Below, in pieces: positions 1 to 8,041 of a DNA stretch of 32,431 nucleotides. The notes beneath the pieces were generated by a model that was not told where the DNA came from, did not search any database, and saw only the letters and a list, made by a program, of their open reading frames with translations. Origin of the DNA: Betaproteobacteria bacterium (GTDB lineage Bacteria; Pseudomonadota; Gammaproteobacteria; Burkholderiales; SG8-39); contig CANIEV010000026.1 in the NCBI GenBank assembly GCA_947466535.1, positions 1-32,431 of the forward strand, in the 5' to 3' direction. Position 1 is the first letter of the stretch, and each line of letters begins with the position of its first letter. The translations under genes and the position numbers were made by a program.

Positions 1-281
1 ACCGGCAGGCCACGCGCGTGGCAGGCGTCGATCAGCCTGCGGATCACCTTGATCGCATCCCAGCCTTCCTCACCGCAGGAGTTTCTCCAGCGCTTGATGG
101 ACTCCATGATCGGAGCCGGCCGGTCACCGGCAAAGTTGTAGCTGACGTCCACAACCATCAGCGCAGGGCGCTTGCCGAATCCCATGCGCGCGCCGTAGCC
201 CGAAGCCTTCAACACCTCGCGATCGCGGGGCGTCAGGTACTGCGTCCAGATCGGTTCTTTCGTCTTGGTCTTGTCGTTCAT
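1..281 (-). CDS. Isochorismatase-family amidohydrolase (N-carbamoylsarcosine amidase-like), 3' part outside window
   Basis: The visible N-terminal 93 codons read MNDKTKTKEPIWTQYL and continue with GFGKRPALMVVDVSYNF. This is the first beta strand of the cysteine-hydrolase (isochorismatase) fold, and Asp45 is the likely first member of its Asp-Lys-Cys triad. The Lys and Cys lie beyond the left edge. The G-F/Y-G-x-R-P-A stretch before the Asp recalls N-carbamoylsarcosine amidase-like members, which release ammonia from N-carbamoyl or amide substrates. The ATG follows an AGGAG about 6 bases upstream and lies 32 bases after the permease stop. It is therefore probably the last visible gene of the ABC operon, and its product may act on the imported solute. 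The family call is firm; the substrate is inferred. Confidence 0.8.
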   Translation of the reverse strand, partial: MNDKTKTKEPIWTQYLTPRDREVLKASGYGARMGFGKRPALMVVDVSYNFAGDRPAPIMESIKRWRNSCGEEGWDAIKVIRRLIDACHARGLP

Positions 282-313
282 TTGCTGCTCCTGATGATTG
301 GTCCGCAGCCGGC

Positions 314-1096
314 TCAGGCGCGGGCGGCCAGCGCTTTTGATTCCTCGACCCGATGCGATACGTGCCAGGGGCAGATCAGGCGTTCGGCGAGGTCAACGAG
401 GTAAAACAGAATGGTGCCGGCGACGCCGAGCAGGACGATGGAGGCGAACACGCGCACCGTCTGGAACATGCTCTGGGCGGTGATGATCACGTAACCGAGG
501 CCTTCCTGCGAGGCCACGAATTCACCGGCGATCGCACCGACGAGCGCGAGCGAGATGGCCACCTTCATGCCCGAGAACATGTGCGGCAGCGCGCCGGGAA
601 AGCGGATTTTCCACAGTGCCTGCAATCGCGTACCGCGCATCGTGCGCAGCAGGTCGAGGGCATCCGGATCGGCCGAGCGCAGCCCGAGCACCGAGTCGAT
701 CACCACCGAGAACAGCGCGATCAGGAAGGATACGGCGACCTTCGACTCGGTGCCGGTTCCGAGCCATATGATGAACAGCGGAGCGAGCGCGATCTTCGGG
801 ATGCTGTTGAGCGACACGAGCAGGGTATAGAGCGTGTTCTCCAGCCAGCGCGAATAGACGATGCCGATCGCCGCCGCCACGCCGAAGACGAGCGCAAGCC
901 CGAATCCGAGCATCGTGGTGTAGAGGGTGTAGAGCGTGTGCATCGCGTACCACTTCGGCTCGGAGGCGATCTCGAGAATCACGGCGGAGGGCCGTGGCAG
1001 GAAATGCGTCGGCAGTCCGAGCATCCGCACCAGCAGTTCCCAGGCGACAAAAAAGCCGAGGATGACCAGCGTCACCGAAATCGCGCGGTTATTCAT
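314..1096 (-). CDS. ABC transporter permease, SsuC/TauC-type (BPD_transp_1)
   Basis: A 260-residue inner-membrane protein with about six hydrophobic segments, the first at residues 7-25. The cytoplasmic EAA loop appears as the stretch around RGTRLQALWKIRFPGALP, near residues 150-167, and it contacts the ATPase. Length and layout match permeases of the nitrate/sulfonate/taurine and thiamine-precursor importers. Its ATG directly abuts the TAG stop of the ATPase gene, so the two are translationally coupled. Solute specificity cannot be read from a permease; the binding protein upstream is NMT1/SsuA-like. It is a paralogue of the permease at 11802-12596, with which it shares the same EAA-loop arrangement. 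Confidence 0.93.
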   Translation of the reverse strand: MNNRAISVTLVILGFFVAWELLVRMLGLPTHFLPRPSAVILEIASEPKWYAMHTLYTLYTTMLGFGLALVFGVAAAIGIVYSRWLENTLYTLLVSLNSIPKIALAPLFIIWLGTGTESKVAVSFLIALFSVVIDSVLGLRSADPDALDLLRTMRGTRLQALWKIRFPGALPHMFSGMKVAISLALVGAIAGEFVASQEGLGYVIITAQSMFQTVRVFASIVLLGVAGTILFYLVDLAERLICPWHVSHRVEESKALAARA

Positions 1097-1936
1097 CTAC
1101 GCACCCGCCTTGGACATCTCTCGGCCCTGGCGTGCGGCATTCATTACACCCATCGATTGAAAGAGGCTGCGAATATGCCGGACCATGACGCCGAACTCCG
1201 GCGTTTCGCGTATATCGAGGTCACGCGGCCGGGGGAGATTGACGTCGACGATCTCGACGATCCGCCCGGGCGAGGGGGACATCACCACCACCCGGTCGCC
1301 GAGGAACACCGCTTCGGGGATCGAGTGGGTCACGAAGAATACGGTCTTTGCATCGCCCATCCAGACACGCTGCAATTCAAGATTGAGTTCGTCCCGTGTC
1401 ATTGCATCCAGCGCGCCGAAGGGCTCGTCCATCAGGAGCAGGCTCGGATTCATGAGCAGCGCACGGCAGATCGATACGCGCTGTCGCATGCCGCCCGATA
1501 GTTCCCACGGATGCCGGTCTTCGAAGCCCGTCAGTCCGAGCAGGGCGAGCAGTTTGCGCGCCTTGTCCTTCCATTCGCCGGGGTCAAGATGGCGCACTTC
1601 GATCGGCAACAGGACGTTGTCGAGAACGGTCCGCCAGTCGAGCAGAACATCGCGCTGAAACACCACACCCAGTCCGTCGGGCGGGCCGTCATGCGGACGG
1701 CCGCCGACCGTGATTTCGCCCGCGGTGACGTAATCCAGGCCGGCGAGGCAGCGCAGCAGCGTGCTTTTCCCGCAACCGCTCGGGCCGAGCACGCTGACGA
1801 ATTCGCCCTCGCGGATTCCGAGGTCTATCCCGGAGAGCGCGGCGACGTCGCCGCGGCGTGAACGGTAGGTCTTGCCTACGCCCCGGATGTCGACGAAGGC
1901 GGCGCCGGCCGCTCCGGCCGGCACTTCCTGCGTCAT
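1097..1936 (-). CDS. ABC transporter ATP-binding protein, SsuB/TauB-type
   Basis: A 279-residue nucleotide-binding subunit. Walker A is GPSGCGKST (about 51-59), the Q-loop is VFQRD, the ABC signature is LSGGMRQR (about 147-154), Walker B is LLLMDEP (about 167-173), and a switch histidine sits in FVTHS. The start was placed at the ATG at 1936. It overlaps the TGA of the binding-protein gene by ATGA and gives the N-terminus MTQEVPAG. A longer open frame upstream lies inside the binding-protein gene and is not needed. The EPFGALDAMTRDELN stretch after Walker B is typical of the nitrate/sulfonate/taurine ATPase group. It powers the permease encoded next to it. Confidence 0.95.
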   Translation of the reverse strand: MTQEVPAGAAGAAFVDIRGVGKTYRSRRGDVAALSGIDLGIREGEFVSVLGPSGCGKSTLLRCLAGLDYVTAGEITVGGRPHDGPPDGLGVVFQRDVLLDWRTVLDNVLLPIEVRHLDPGEWKDKARKLLALLGLTGFEDRHPWELSGGMRQRVSICRALLMNPSLLLMDEPFGALDAMTRDELNLELQRVWMGDAKTVFFVTHSIPEAVFLGDRVVVMSPSPGRIVEIVDVNLPRPRDLDIRETPEFGVMVRHIRSLFQSMGVMNAARQGREMSKAGA

Positions 1937-2937
1937 TTTGGCACGAACTTGTTGGTGTAGAAATCGGCCGATTTCCATCCCGGCTTGATCATGCTGACCT
2001 GTTCCATCGCCTTGAGCGCGTCCTGCCAGTCGCTTTCCGCCTGCCAGCCGATCGGCTGACCCTTGGTGGCGGGAGTGGCGAACAGCGGCATGTACATCTT
2101 CAGCTGGCCGAGCATTACCTTGCGGTCGAGGCGCAACCCGGCGCGCTGCGCGAGCATCGCATCGATGGCTTCGTCTTCCTTGCCCGAGAAGATGTAATCC
2201 CATACGCGCTTGTTCACCGCCACGACCTTGTTGAGCAGGTCGGTGCGCTTGTCCACCGCGTCCTTGGCCACGACCAGGCCGTAGCCCGGGATGCGCAGGC
2301 CGACATCGGCAAACAGGATTCCTGTCGACGGGCGCGTGTCGGAGACGATCGGCGCAAAGAACGCGACTGTGGAGAGCGCGCCTTCGACCTGCCCGGAACC
2401 GTAGGTGGCAACCATCGCCTGGCTGTCGACATTGACGACCTGAATGTCCGAACGGCTCACCCCGCCCGCCTTGAAAAAGGCATCAAGGAAAGGAGCAGTC
2501 GCGGCGCCGTTCGGCACCACGATCTTCTTGCCGACCAGATCCTTTAGCGTCTTGTACTTGCCTGCGATCGGGACGATCAGGCCGTTGTCACCTGCACGAA
2601 CGAAACCCATGATCGAGGTGACCGGCAGACCGTTGGCGACGGCCGGTGCCATGGCGCCAAGTTGTGCGAAGCCGATATCGATCTTGCCGGCGGCGACCTG
2701 CTGGATGGTGGAGACCGAACCCTTGCCGTCGAGCACCTCGACATTTACGCCGGCATCCTTGAACCAGCCCTTGTGCACCGCCAGATGCAGCCCGGCGTGC
2801 ATGCCGTGCGGCGACCAGTCGGTCATGATCGTGACCTTGTCCTGCGCGGCGGCCCCGAAGGACAGGAATGCGAGCGCGCAGGCGGCGCCGGCTGCGGCTT
2901 TACGAAGTGCATTGGACAACAGATGCGCTGTGTTCAT
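1933..2937 (-). CDS. ABC transporter periplasmic substrate-binding protein, NMT1/THI5-SsuA-like
   Basis: A 334-residue protein with a Sec signal peptide (MNTAHLLSNALRKAA, hydrophobic core, cleavage near AAA-QDK around residue 32). The mature N-terminus contains HGMHAGLHLAVHKGWFKDAG, the hallmark of the NMT1/THI5 and SsuA fold. Related proteins bind pyrimidine precursors of thiamine, sulfonates, nitrate or small N-compounds, so the ligand is open. An ATG preceded by GGAGA begins the gene, and it is first in the ABC operon. It is a distant paralogue of the two binding proteins at 9677-11731, with a shared GWFKDAG and IQxVAAGxIDxG pattern. The gene diverges from the TetR gene across a 249-base intergenic region. 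Confidence 0.93.
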   Translation of the reverse strand: MNTAHLLSNALRKAAAGAACALAFLSFGAAAQDKVTIMTDWSPHGMHAGLHLAVHKGWFKDAGVNVEVLDGKGSVSTIQQVAAGKIDIGFAQLGAMAPAVANGLPVTSIMGFVRAGDNGLIVPIAGKYKTLKDLVGKKIVVPNGAATAPFLDAFFKAGGVSRSDIQVVNVDSQAMVATYGSGQVEGALSTVAFFAPIVSDTRPSTGILFADVGLRIPGYGLVVAKDAVDKRTDLLNKVVAVNKRVWDYIFSGKEDEAIDAMLAQRAGLRLDRKVMLGQLKMYMPLFATPATKGQPIGWQAESDWQDALKAMEQVSMIKPGWKSADFYTNKFVPK

Positions 2938-2970
2938 CGATGTCTCCGTGTAAAAAATTTGCGATCAGGA

Positions 2971-2999
2971 ATCATATCAATCGCGCGGGGCAATCGAAA
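2971..2999 (-). promoter_or_regulatory. Weak candidate promoter of the left ABC operon
   Basis: On the minus strand a TATGAT (2976 to 2971) resembles a sigma-70 -10 box. A poor -35 (TTTCGA) lies 17 bases upstream. It is the most AT-rich part of the divergent intergenic region and lies 34 bases before the binding-protein start. The -35 matches only about half of the consensus, so an activator or a different promoter is possible. Confidence 0.3.
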
Positions 3000-3031
3000 G
3001 AACTTTCTGGCGATTCCGCCGGGGACGATTG

Positions 3032-3060
3032 TTGACATGCGGGTCGGGGATCCCGATACT
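3032..3060 (+). promoter_or_regulatory. Sigma-70-type promoter of the TetR-family gene
   Basis: TTGACA at 3032-3037 is a perfect -35 box. Exactly 17 bases later GATACT (3055-3060) is a good -10. It points toward the TetR gene, whose ATG lies about 120 bases after the expected transcription start. A GGGATCCC palindrome sits in the spacer at 3047-3054, and an imperfect dyad follows at 3084-3097. Confidence 0.65.
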
Positions 3061-3083
3061 CGTCCGCAAATACCACCGACCTA

Positions 3084-3097
3084 ACTAACCGGGCGGT
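3084..3097. promoter_or_regulatory. Candidate TetR operator (autoregulatory)
   Basis: The 14-mer ACTAACCGGGCGGT is an imperfect dyad, with 4 of 7 pairs matching. It begins 24 bases downstream of the -10 box, where a bound repressor would block early transcription. It agrees at 11 of 14 positions with ACTAACCAGTCAGT on the minus strand at 19247-19260, upstream of hyuA. TetR-family regulators commonly bind such short dyads near their own promoter. This is a pattern match, not proof. Confidence 0.35.
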
Positions 3098-3186
3098 ACA
3101 ACAACAGGGTGTTCCGCCTGCCGGAACCTGAATGGCTGAAATCGCCGGAATTTCCGGGTACCCGAGTCACTCCTGATCCGACCGTC

Positions 3187-3867
3187 ATGACCCGAAAGAG
3201 CGCCCCCCGCATTCGCGACGCCCGTCGCACCCGCGAACGCATACTGGCCGCGGCCACGAAGGAATTCGCGGCTCGCGGCTACGACGGCGCGCGCGTGGAT
3301 GCGATCGTTAAGCGCTGTGACATGAGCAAGAACCTGCTCTATCACTACTTCGAAGGCAAGGAGGCCCTGTTCATCGAGGTGATGGAGCGGGCCTACGCCT
3401 CAATGCGATCACGCCAGAACGAGGTGACGCTCACCGGACGCGACCCGAAGGGGGACATGAGGGCGCTGGTGCTGCACATGGTCCGGCATTTTGCCGAGGA
3501 ACCCGAGTTCATCAGCCTGCTTGCCACCGAAAACCTTCACAAGGCGCGGCACATCCGCAAATCCAAAGTGATTGCGAACATGTTCGACCCCCTGATTGGT
3601 GCACTGAAGCGACTGATACGCGAAGGGCAGCAGCAGGGCGTGTTCCGCAAGGACGCGGATTGGGTGAACGTGTATATCTCGATATCCGGGCTGGCGTCGT
3701 ATTTCGTTTCCAACCGCCACACCCTGTCGACCGTGTTGAACGTGGACCTGGGTTCCCCTGCGCGAATGCGACGCCGGTTCGAGCACGTGCCCGAGGTGGT
3801 TCTCTCGTACCTTTGCGATACCGGGGGCGTGCCGACGCGCAGGTCGCGCGCGGTGCCGCGCGGATGA
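3187..3867 (+). CDS. TetR/AcrR-family transcriptional regulator
   Basis: A 226-residue regulator. The N-terminal DNA-binding domain runs from RTRERILAAATKEFAARGYD (helix 1) to the recognition segment CDMSKNLLYHYFEGKEALF (about residues 44-62), the classic TetR helix-turn-helix. The C-terminal two thirds is a helical ligand-binding and dimer domain with the TetR_C look of RutR/AcrR-like members (FAEEPEFISLLATENLHKAR). The ATG at 3187 puts the usual short tail before helix 1. A longer frame from a GTG at 3109 is possible but adds an atypical extension. It has its own strong promoter and diverges from the ABC operon, so local control is likely. The effector is unknown. Confidence 0.93.
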   Translation: MTRKSAPRIRDARRTRERILAAATKEFAARGYDGARVDAIVKRCDMSKNLLYHYFEGKEALFIEVMERAYASMRSRQNEVTLTGRDPKGDMRALVLHMVRHFAEEPEFISLLATENLHKARHIRKSKVIANMFDPLIGALKRLIREGQQQGVFRKDADWVNVYISISGLASYFVSNRHTLSTVLNVDLGSPARMRRRFEHVPEVVLSYLCDTGGVPTRRSRAVPRG

Positions 3868-3951
3868 TGCCGGTTGCGTCGGATGTCCGGATGAAGTACT
3901 GCGCCCTGAGCGGTGCGCATACTTGTTGATCGAAAAGAGGGAGCAGCTGAA

Positions 3952-4695
3952 ATGTTGACCCTGTACCACGACTGGGATGCGTTCTGCTGCATCAAGGTGC
4001 GGTTTTGCCTCGCGGAGAAAGGGATTCGCTGGCAGGGCGAGATCGTCGACCTGCAGAAGCTCGATCAATTGCGCCCGGAGTATCTCGCGCTGAATCCGAA
4101 CGGCGTCGTACCGACGCTGATCCACGACGGCAGCGTGATCACCGAGTCCACGGTTATCAACGAATACCTCGATGAAGTCTTCCCCGAGGTTCCGCTGGCG
4201 CCCCGCAATCCGGTGGAGCGGGCTCAGATGCGCATCTGGGTGAAGTTCGAGGATGATGTCCTTCATCCGTCGGTCAAGCTGCCCACCTATCAGCTGATGA
4301 TGCGCCACGCGTTTGCAAAACTGCCTCGTGAACTGGTCGAAGCGCGGATCGCCGCGGCGCCAAACAAGGCACAGGCGGAAAAGTTGCGGTCCGCCTCGTC
4401 CGGGGCGGTGGTCGATGCGGCCGCGGTGGCGGCAGCGCAGGAAGTCATGGACCGGGCACTTGCGCGCATGGAGGCGCGTCTTTCGATTGTTCCCTGGTTT
4501 GCCGGTGAGACGTTCTCTCTCGCCGACATCGCAATTTCACCCTTCATCGACCGGCTCGAATGGCTGAGCTATGCCGGGCTGTGGGGTAGCCGTCCTGCGA
4601 TCAGCTCATGGATTGGTCGCATGAAGGCGCGGCCAGCCTACCGGGAGGCGATGCCGCTGCAGACGCAGAGGTTGCCCGCGCCCCGGCCGGATTGA
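3952..4695 (+). CDS. Glutathione S-transferase-like protein
   Basis: A 247-residue cytosolic protein. The N-terminal thioredoxin-like domain starts MLTLYHDWDAFCCIKVRFCL. Pro54 in VVPTLI is the cis-proline, and Glu65-Ser66 (ITESTVINEYL) is the signature that binds the gamma-glutamyl part of glutathione. The C-terminal all-helical domain ends in FSLADIAISPFIDRL, which contains the N-capping-box motif of GSTs. A GAGGGAG lies about 6 bases before the ATG. GSTs of this kind act in detoxification, isomerisation or cleavage of aromatic compounds. A Cys pair (CC) lies where other classes have a catalytic Ser, Tyr or Cys. It follows the TetR gene by 84 bases on the same strand and may share its transcript. 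The substrate is not predictable. Confidence 0.88.
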   Translation: MLTLYHDWDAFCCIKVRFCLAEKGIRWQGEIVDLQKLDQLRPEYLALNPNGVVPTLIHDGSVITESTVINEYLDEVFPEVPLAPRNPVERAQMRIWVKFEDDVLHPSVKLPTYQLMMRHAFAKLPRELVEARIAAAPNKAQAEKLRSASSGAVVDAAAVAAAQEVMDRALARMEARLSIVPWFAGETFSLADIAISPFIDRLEWLSYAGLWGSRPAISSWIGRMKARPAYREAMPLQTQRLPAPRPD

Positions 4696-4697
4696 GG

Positions 4698-4733
4698 GCA
4701 GCCAAGGCGCGCAATCCGCGGGCGCTAGGCTGC
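4698..4733. terminator. Hairpin between convergent GST and Mo-hydroxylase genes
   Basis: GCAGCC (4698-4703) pairs with GGCTGC (4728-4733), and inner GCGC segments can extend the stem. It starts just after the GST stop and overlaps the 3' end of the convergent large-subunit gene. There is no T-run, so it is a terminator-like structure at best. Confidence 0.35.
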
Positions 4734-7094
4734 GCGACGCACCGCCTGAAAAACATCCTCCGGCGTGATCGGAGTGGTGTTCATCTCGACGGCGTATTCC
4801 GACAACGCATCGCACACCGCATTCGCTATCGCCACCGGCGGGGCGATCGCACCGCCTTCGCCAAGGCCTTTCACGCCAAACGGGTTCAGCGGAGAGGGCG
4901 ACTCTTCGTGCAGCACCGTGATGTGCGGGAGATCGCTTGCGGTCGGCATCAGGTAGTCCATGAACGAGCCGGTGAGCAGTTGTCCTTCCGCGTCGTAGCG
5001 GAATCCTTCAAACAGCGCCCCGCCGATGCCTTGCACCGCCCCGCCGATGACCTGGCCCTCGGCGAGCATCGGATTGACCAGCACGCCGCAGTCATGGGCT
5101 ATGACGTATTGCTCGAGCTTCACATGACCGAGCCGGATATCGACATCGACCACTACCGCATGGGCGGCATAGGCCCAGGTGACGGTCGAGGGTTCCCAGT
5201 AATAGGTTTCCTCGAGCCCGGCATCGACGCCCTCGGGTCTCTGGTTGTCCCAGCCCGGACGCGAGGCGCGCGCAACATCGGCCAGCGTCACCGACGCACC
5301 CGGCACGCCGATCACGCCCACGCCGCCGTCGCGCAATTCGAGGTCTTCGGCGGCGCATTCCAGCAGGTGTGCCGCGATCGTGAACGTCTTGCCGCGCAAC
5401 CGTTCGCTTGCGACATGGATCGCGCCCGAAAGGTTGACCGTCGAGCGGCTCGCGAGCGTTCCGAACCCCATCGGAATGGCCGAGGTATCGGCAAACGAAA
5501 GCATCACGTCATCGGGCTTCACCTTCCAGAGGTCTGCCGCGATCTGCGAGAAGATCGTTTCCATGCCCTGCCCCTGCGGGCAGGAGCCGGCGGAGACATA
5601 GATCTTGCCGCTCGGATCGACTCTCACCGTCGCGCCTTCGAAGGGCCCGACGCCGGTGCCTTCGGTGTACATGCCGATCCCGAGACCGAGATACCGTCCT
5701 TCGGCGCGGGCCGCGCGCTGGCGAAGACGAAATGCGTCCAGGCCACCGATTTCCGCCAGCACCTTGTCCAGCGCCAGCGGGTAATTGCCGCTGTCATAGA
5801 CAATCGGCTGACCGTCCCGGTAGGGAATGCCCACGGCGTAGGGCATCTCCGCGGCAGGAACCAGGTTCCGCCTGCGCACGTCCGACGGTTCCATGCCGAG
5901 TTCACGGGCAATCAGGTCCATCATGCGTTCGATCACCTGCGCTGCTTCCGGGCGGCCCGCGCCGCGATACGGCGCGTTGGGTACCTTGTTGGTGGCCACC
6001 ACCCGCGCGCGCACGGAAAAGTTCTCGATCTTGTACGGCCCGATCAGGTGCGACGCCGTGTTGTACGGAATGCCGATTCCGACCGGGTTCCATGCGCCGC
6101 AGTCCATCAGCATCGCGTCGCGAAACGCGAGAATTTTTCCGCTGTCGTCGAACGCGACTTCCGCATCGTGAATCTGGTCGCGCGAATGGCAGGCGCTTTC
6201 GAGGTGCTCGCGCCGGTCTTCGATCCACCGCACCGGCCGGCCGATGCGACGTGCGATGTACGGAATAAGAAGGTCTTCGGGATAAACGTGCCCCTTGACC
6301 CCGAAGCCGCCCCCGACATCCAGCGCGACGCAGCGCACGCGCGCTTCGGGAATCCCGAGCGTGAGCGATGCTTCGCGCCGCACCCAGTGCACCACCTGTG
6401 TTGAAGACCAGATCGTTACCGCACCCGTTCTAGGATCGTGTTCGGCGGCGACGCCGCGGCATTCCATCGGAATCGCGCCGTAGCGGTGGTGGCGAAATCG
6501 CCGTTTGAGGATTCGTCCGGCACCCGCGATCGCCTTCGCCACATCGCCCTTGGCGACGGAGAATTCCGCCAGAAGGTTGGTGCCATTCTGCTCGTGCAAC
6601 ACCGCGGATGCGGGTGTCAGCGCCGCTTCCGGATCGACCACCGAGGGCAGGAATTCGTAGTCGATGACGGCGAGTTCGGCGGCGTCTTCCGCGAGATAGC
6701 GGTTGTCGGCGACGATCACCGCCACCGCCTCACCGACATGCCGTACCTTGTCCCAGGCGAGCAGCGGCTGCCGCGGATCGAATATCTTGTGCGGCACGGT
6801 GGTCCGCCACTTGCGTGGCAGCGGAAGCTGCTGATCCTGGACCGGTGGAATTTCCTTCGCGAGCTCGAAGCCGCTCATCACGAAGTGCACCCCGGGTGCA
6901 GCCGCGGCGCGCGAAAGATCGACCGACCTGATGCGCGCATGCGCCACCGTGCTGCGCACGAACGCGACATGCAGCATGTCCGGCAGGGTGAAGTCGGCGA
7001 TGTACTTGCCCCGGCCGCGCAGGAGCCGGTCATCCTCGCGACGGGGAATCGATTGCCCGACGAAACTTCCGTTCTTGTCCGTGCGAACTTTCAT
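4725..7094 (-). CDS. Molybdenum hydroxylase large subunit (xanthine dehydrogenase/CO dehydrogenase CoxL-like, form II)
   Basis: A 789-residue molybdopterin-binding subunit. It opens with VGQSIPRREDDRLLRGRGKYIADF (given here as family-typical N-terminus). It has the cofactor-binding GGGFGVKGHVYPE (about 261-273), PYRGAGRPEA (about 375-384), PQGQGMETIFSQ (about 506-517) and the catalytic-glutamate motif KGLGEGGA with Glu746. The RGAGR loop, rather than the selenyl-cysteine loop AYxCSFR, marks form II. It is therefore probably not a true CO dehydrogenase but a hydroxylase of an aldehyde or N-heterocycle. The ATG at 7094 gives MKVRTDKN; an ATG at 7103 or a TTG at 7118 could also serve. Unusually, its FAD and iron-sulfur partners are divergent rather than co-transcribed. 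Confidence 0.92.
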   Translation of the reverse strand: MKVRTDKNGSFVGQSIPRREDDRLLRGRGKYIADFTLPDMLHVAFVRSTVAHARIRSVDLSRAAAAPGVHFVMSGFELAKEIPPVQDQQLPLPRKWRTTVPHKIFDPRQPLLAWDKVRHVGEAVAVIVADNRYLAEDAAELAVIDYEFLPSVVDPEAALTPASAVLHEQNGTNLLAEFSVAKGDVAKAIAGAGRILKRRFRHHRYGAIPMECRGVAAEHDPRTGAVTIWSSTQVVHWVRREASLTLGIPEARVRCVALDVGGGFGVKGHVYPEDLLIPYIARRIGRPVRWIEDRREHLESACHSRDQIHDAEVAFDDSGKILAFRDAMLMDCGAWNPVGIGIPYNTASHLIGPYKIENFSVRARVVATNKVPNAPYRGAGRPEAAQVIERMMDLIARELGMEPSDVRRRNLVPAAEMPYAVGIPYRDGQPIVYDSGNYPLALDKVLAEIGGLDAFRLRQRAARAEGRYLGLGIGMYTEGTGVGPFEGATVRVDPSGKIYVSAGSCPQGQGMETIFSQIAADLWKVKPDDVMLSFADTSAIPMGFGTLASRSTVNLSGAIHVASERLRGKTFTIAAHLLECAAEDLELRDGGVGVIGVPGASVTLADVARASRPGWDNQRPEGVDAGLEETYYWEPSTVTWAYAAHAVVVDVDIRLGHVKLEQYVIAHDCGVLVNPMLAEGQVIGGAVQGIGGALFEGFRYDAEGQLLTGSFMDYLMPTASDLPHITVLHEESPSPLNPFGVKGLGEGGAIAPPVAIANAVCDALSEYAVEMNTTPITPEDVFQAVRRAA

Positions 7095-7144
7095 GCGTTG
7101 CATCCATCGGTGGCACAAGTGCGAAACTATACATAGAATGGCAC

Positions 7145-7156
7145 GCTCCTAGGAGC
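7145..7156. promoter_or_regulatory. Perfect 12-base palindrome overlapping the medium-subunit ribosome-binding site
   Basis: GCTCCTAGGAGC reads the same on both strands. Its right half supplies the AGGAG used by the TTG-started FAD-subunit gene. It lies in the 68-base divergent region between the Mo-hydroxylase subunits, just beyond an AT-rich patch (7121-7139) that could hold promoters in either direction. It could be a protein-binding site or chance symmetry around a Shine-Dalgarno sequence. Confidence 0.3.
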
Positions 7157-7162
7157 CGCTGC

Positions 7163-8041
7163 TTGAAACCCCCGAAATTCGATTACCACGCGCCGGAGCA
7201 ATTGGACCAGGCGGTTCAATTGCTCGATTGCAATGAGGGCTCTGCGCGCGTGCTGTCCGGCGGGCAGAGCCTGATCCCGATGCTCAATTTCCGCCTGCTT
7301 TCGCCCGCGGCGCTTGTCGATCTGCGCCGGGTGCCGGGGCTGGCGGAAATCCGTCTTGACGAGGGGACAATCTGCATCGGCGCGATGACCCGGCAGCGCG
7401 CCGCGGAAAACTCCGAACTCGTCGCGCGGCATCTTCCGCTCATGAAAGAGGCGCTGGGATGGGTCGGTCACCTGCCCACCCGTTCGCGCGGAACGATAGG
7501 CGGGTCGATCGCGCATGCCGATCCGAGCGCGGAGCTCCCTATGGTCCTGCTCGCGCTCGATGGCACGGTGGTTGCACACGGACCGTCGGGCCGGCGCAGC
7601 ATCGCGGCCGATGACCTGTTCAGCTCTTTCTTCTCCACCACGCTTGCGCCGGCGGAGATCCTCACCGAGGTGCGAATTCCCGTCATGGCCGCGCGTTCCG
7701 GGTTCGCGGTGGAGGAGTACGCACGTCGCCGGGGAGATTTCGCGATCGTGGGAATCGCGGCGGTACTCGAAGGCGACGCGTCCGGGTGCACCCGCGCGCG
7801 CCTGACCACCGCAGGTGTGGGCGGACGACCGCTTAGACTGCGTGCCGCAGAGTCGCTGCTCGAAAAAAATGGCCTCGGCACGGAAAGCATCGTCGCGGCC
7901 TGCAGGACCGCCATGGAAACGGTCGAGCCGACGTCGGACCCGGGCGCCTCGGCCGATTTTCGCCGCCACCTGACAGGGGTGCTTGCAGAGCGCGCACTGA
8001 CGCGCGCCGCGGCGATGCTGCTGGAGAATCGCAATGGATGA
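7163..8041 (+). CDS. Molybdenum hydroxylase medium (FAD-binding) subunit, CoxM-like
   Basis: A 292-residue flavoprotein subunit. It carries the two FAD pyrophosphate motifs of the family, LSGGQSLIPMLNFRL (about 31-45) and TIGGSIAHADPSAELP (about 112-127), followed by the CO_deh_flav_C domain. It passes electrons from the [2Fe-2S] subunit to an acceptor. The start is a TTG. An AGGAG 7 bases upstream and the expected N-terminus MKPPKFDYHAP both support it, and no ATG fits. Its end overlaps the small-subunit start by 8 bases (ATGGATGA), indicating translational coupling. The gene diverges from the large subunit. Confidence 0.93.
   Translation: MKPPKFDYHAPEQLDQAVQLLDCNEGSARVLSGGQSLIPMLNFRLLSPAALVDLRRVPGLAEIRLDEGTICIGAMTRQRAAENSELVARHLPLMKEALGWVGHLPTRSRGTIGGSIAHADPSAELPMVLLALDGTVVAHGPSGRRSIAADDLFSSFFSTTLAPAEILTEVRIPVMAARSGFAVEEYARRRGDFAIVGIAAVLEGDASGCTRARLTTAGVGGRPLRLRAAESLLEKNGLGTESIVAACRTAMETVEPTSDPGASADFRRHLTGVLAERALTRAAAMLLENRNG

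Noticed and set aside
1937-2203. N-terminal extension of the left ABC ATPase
   Set aside because: It would lie inside the binding-protein gene; the ATG at 1936 with ATGA coupling gives the normal family length.
4608-6404. Long plus-strand open frame opposite the Mo-hydroxylase large subunit
   Set aside because: No domain is recognisable, it overlaps the end of the GST gene, and the minus-strand frame has all expected cofactor motifs.
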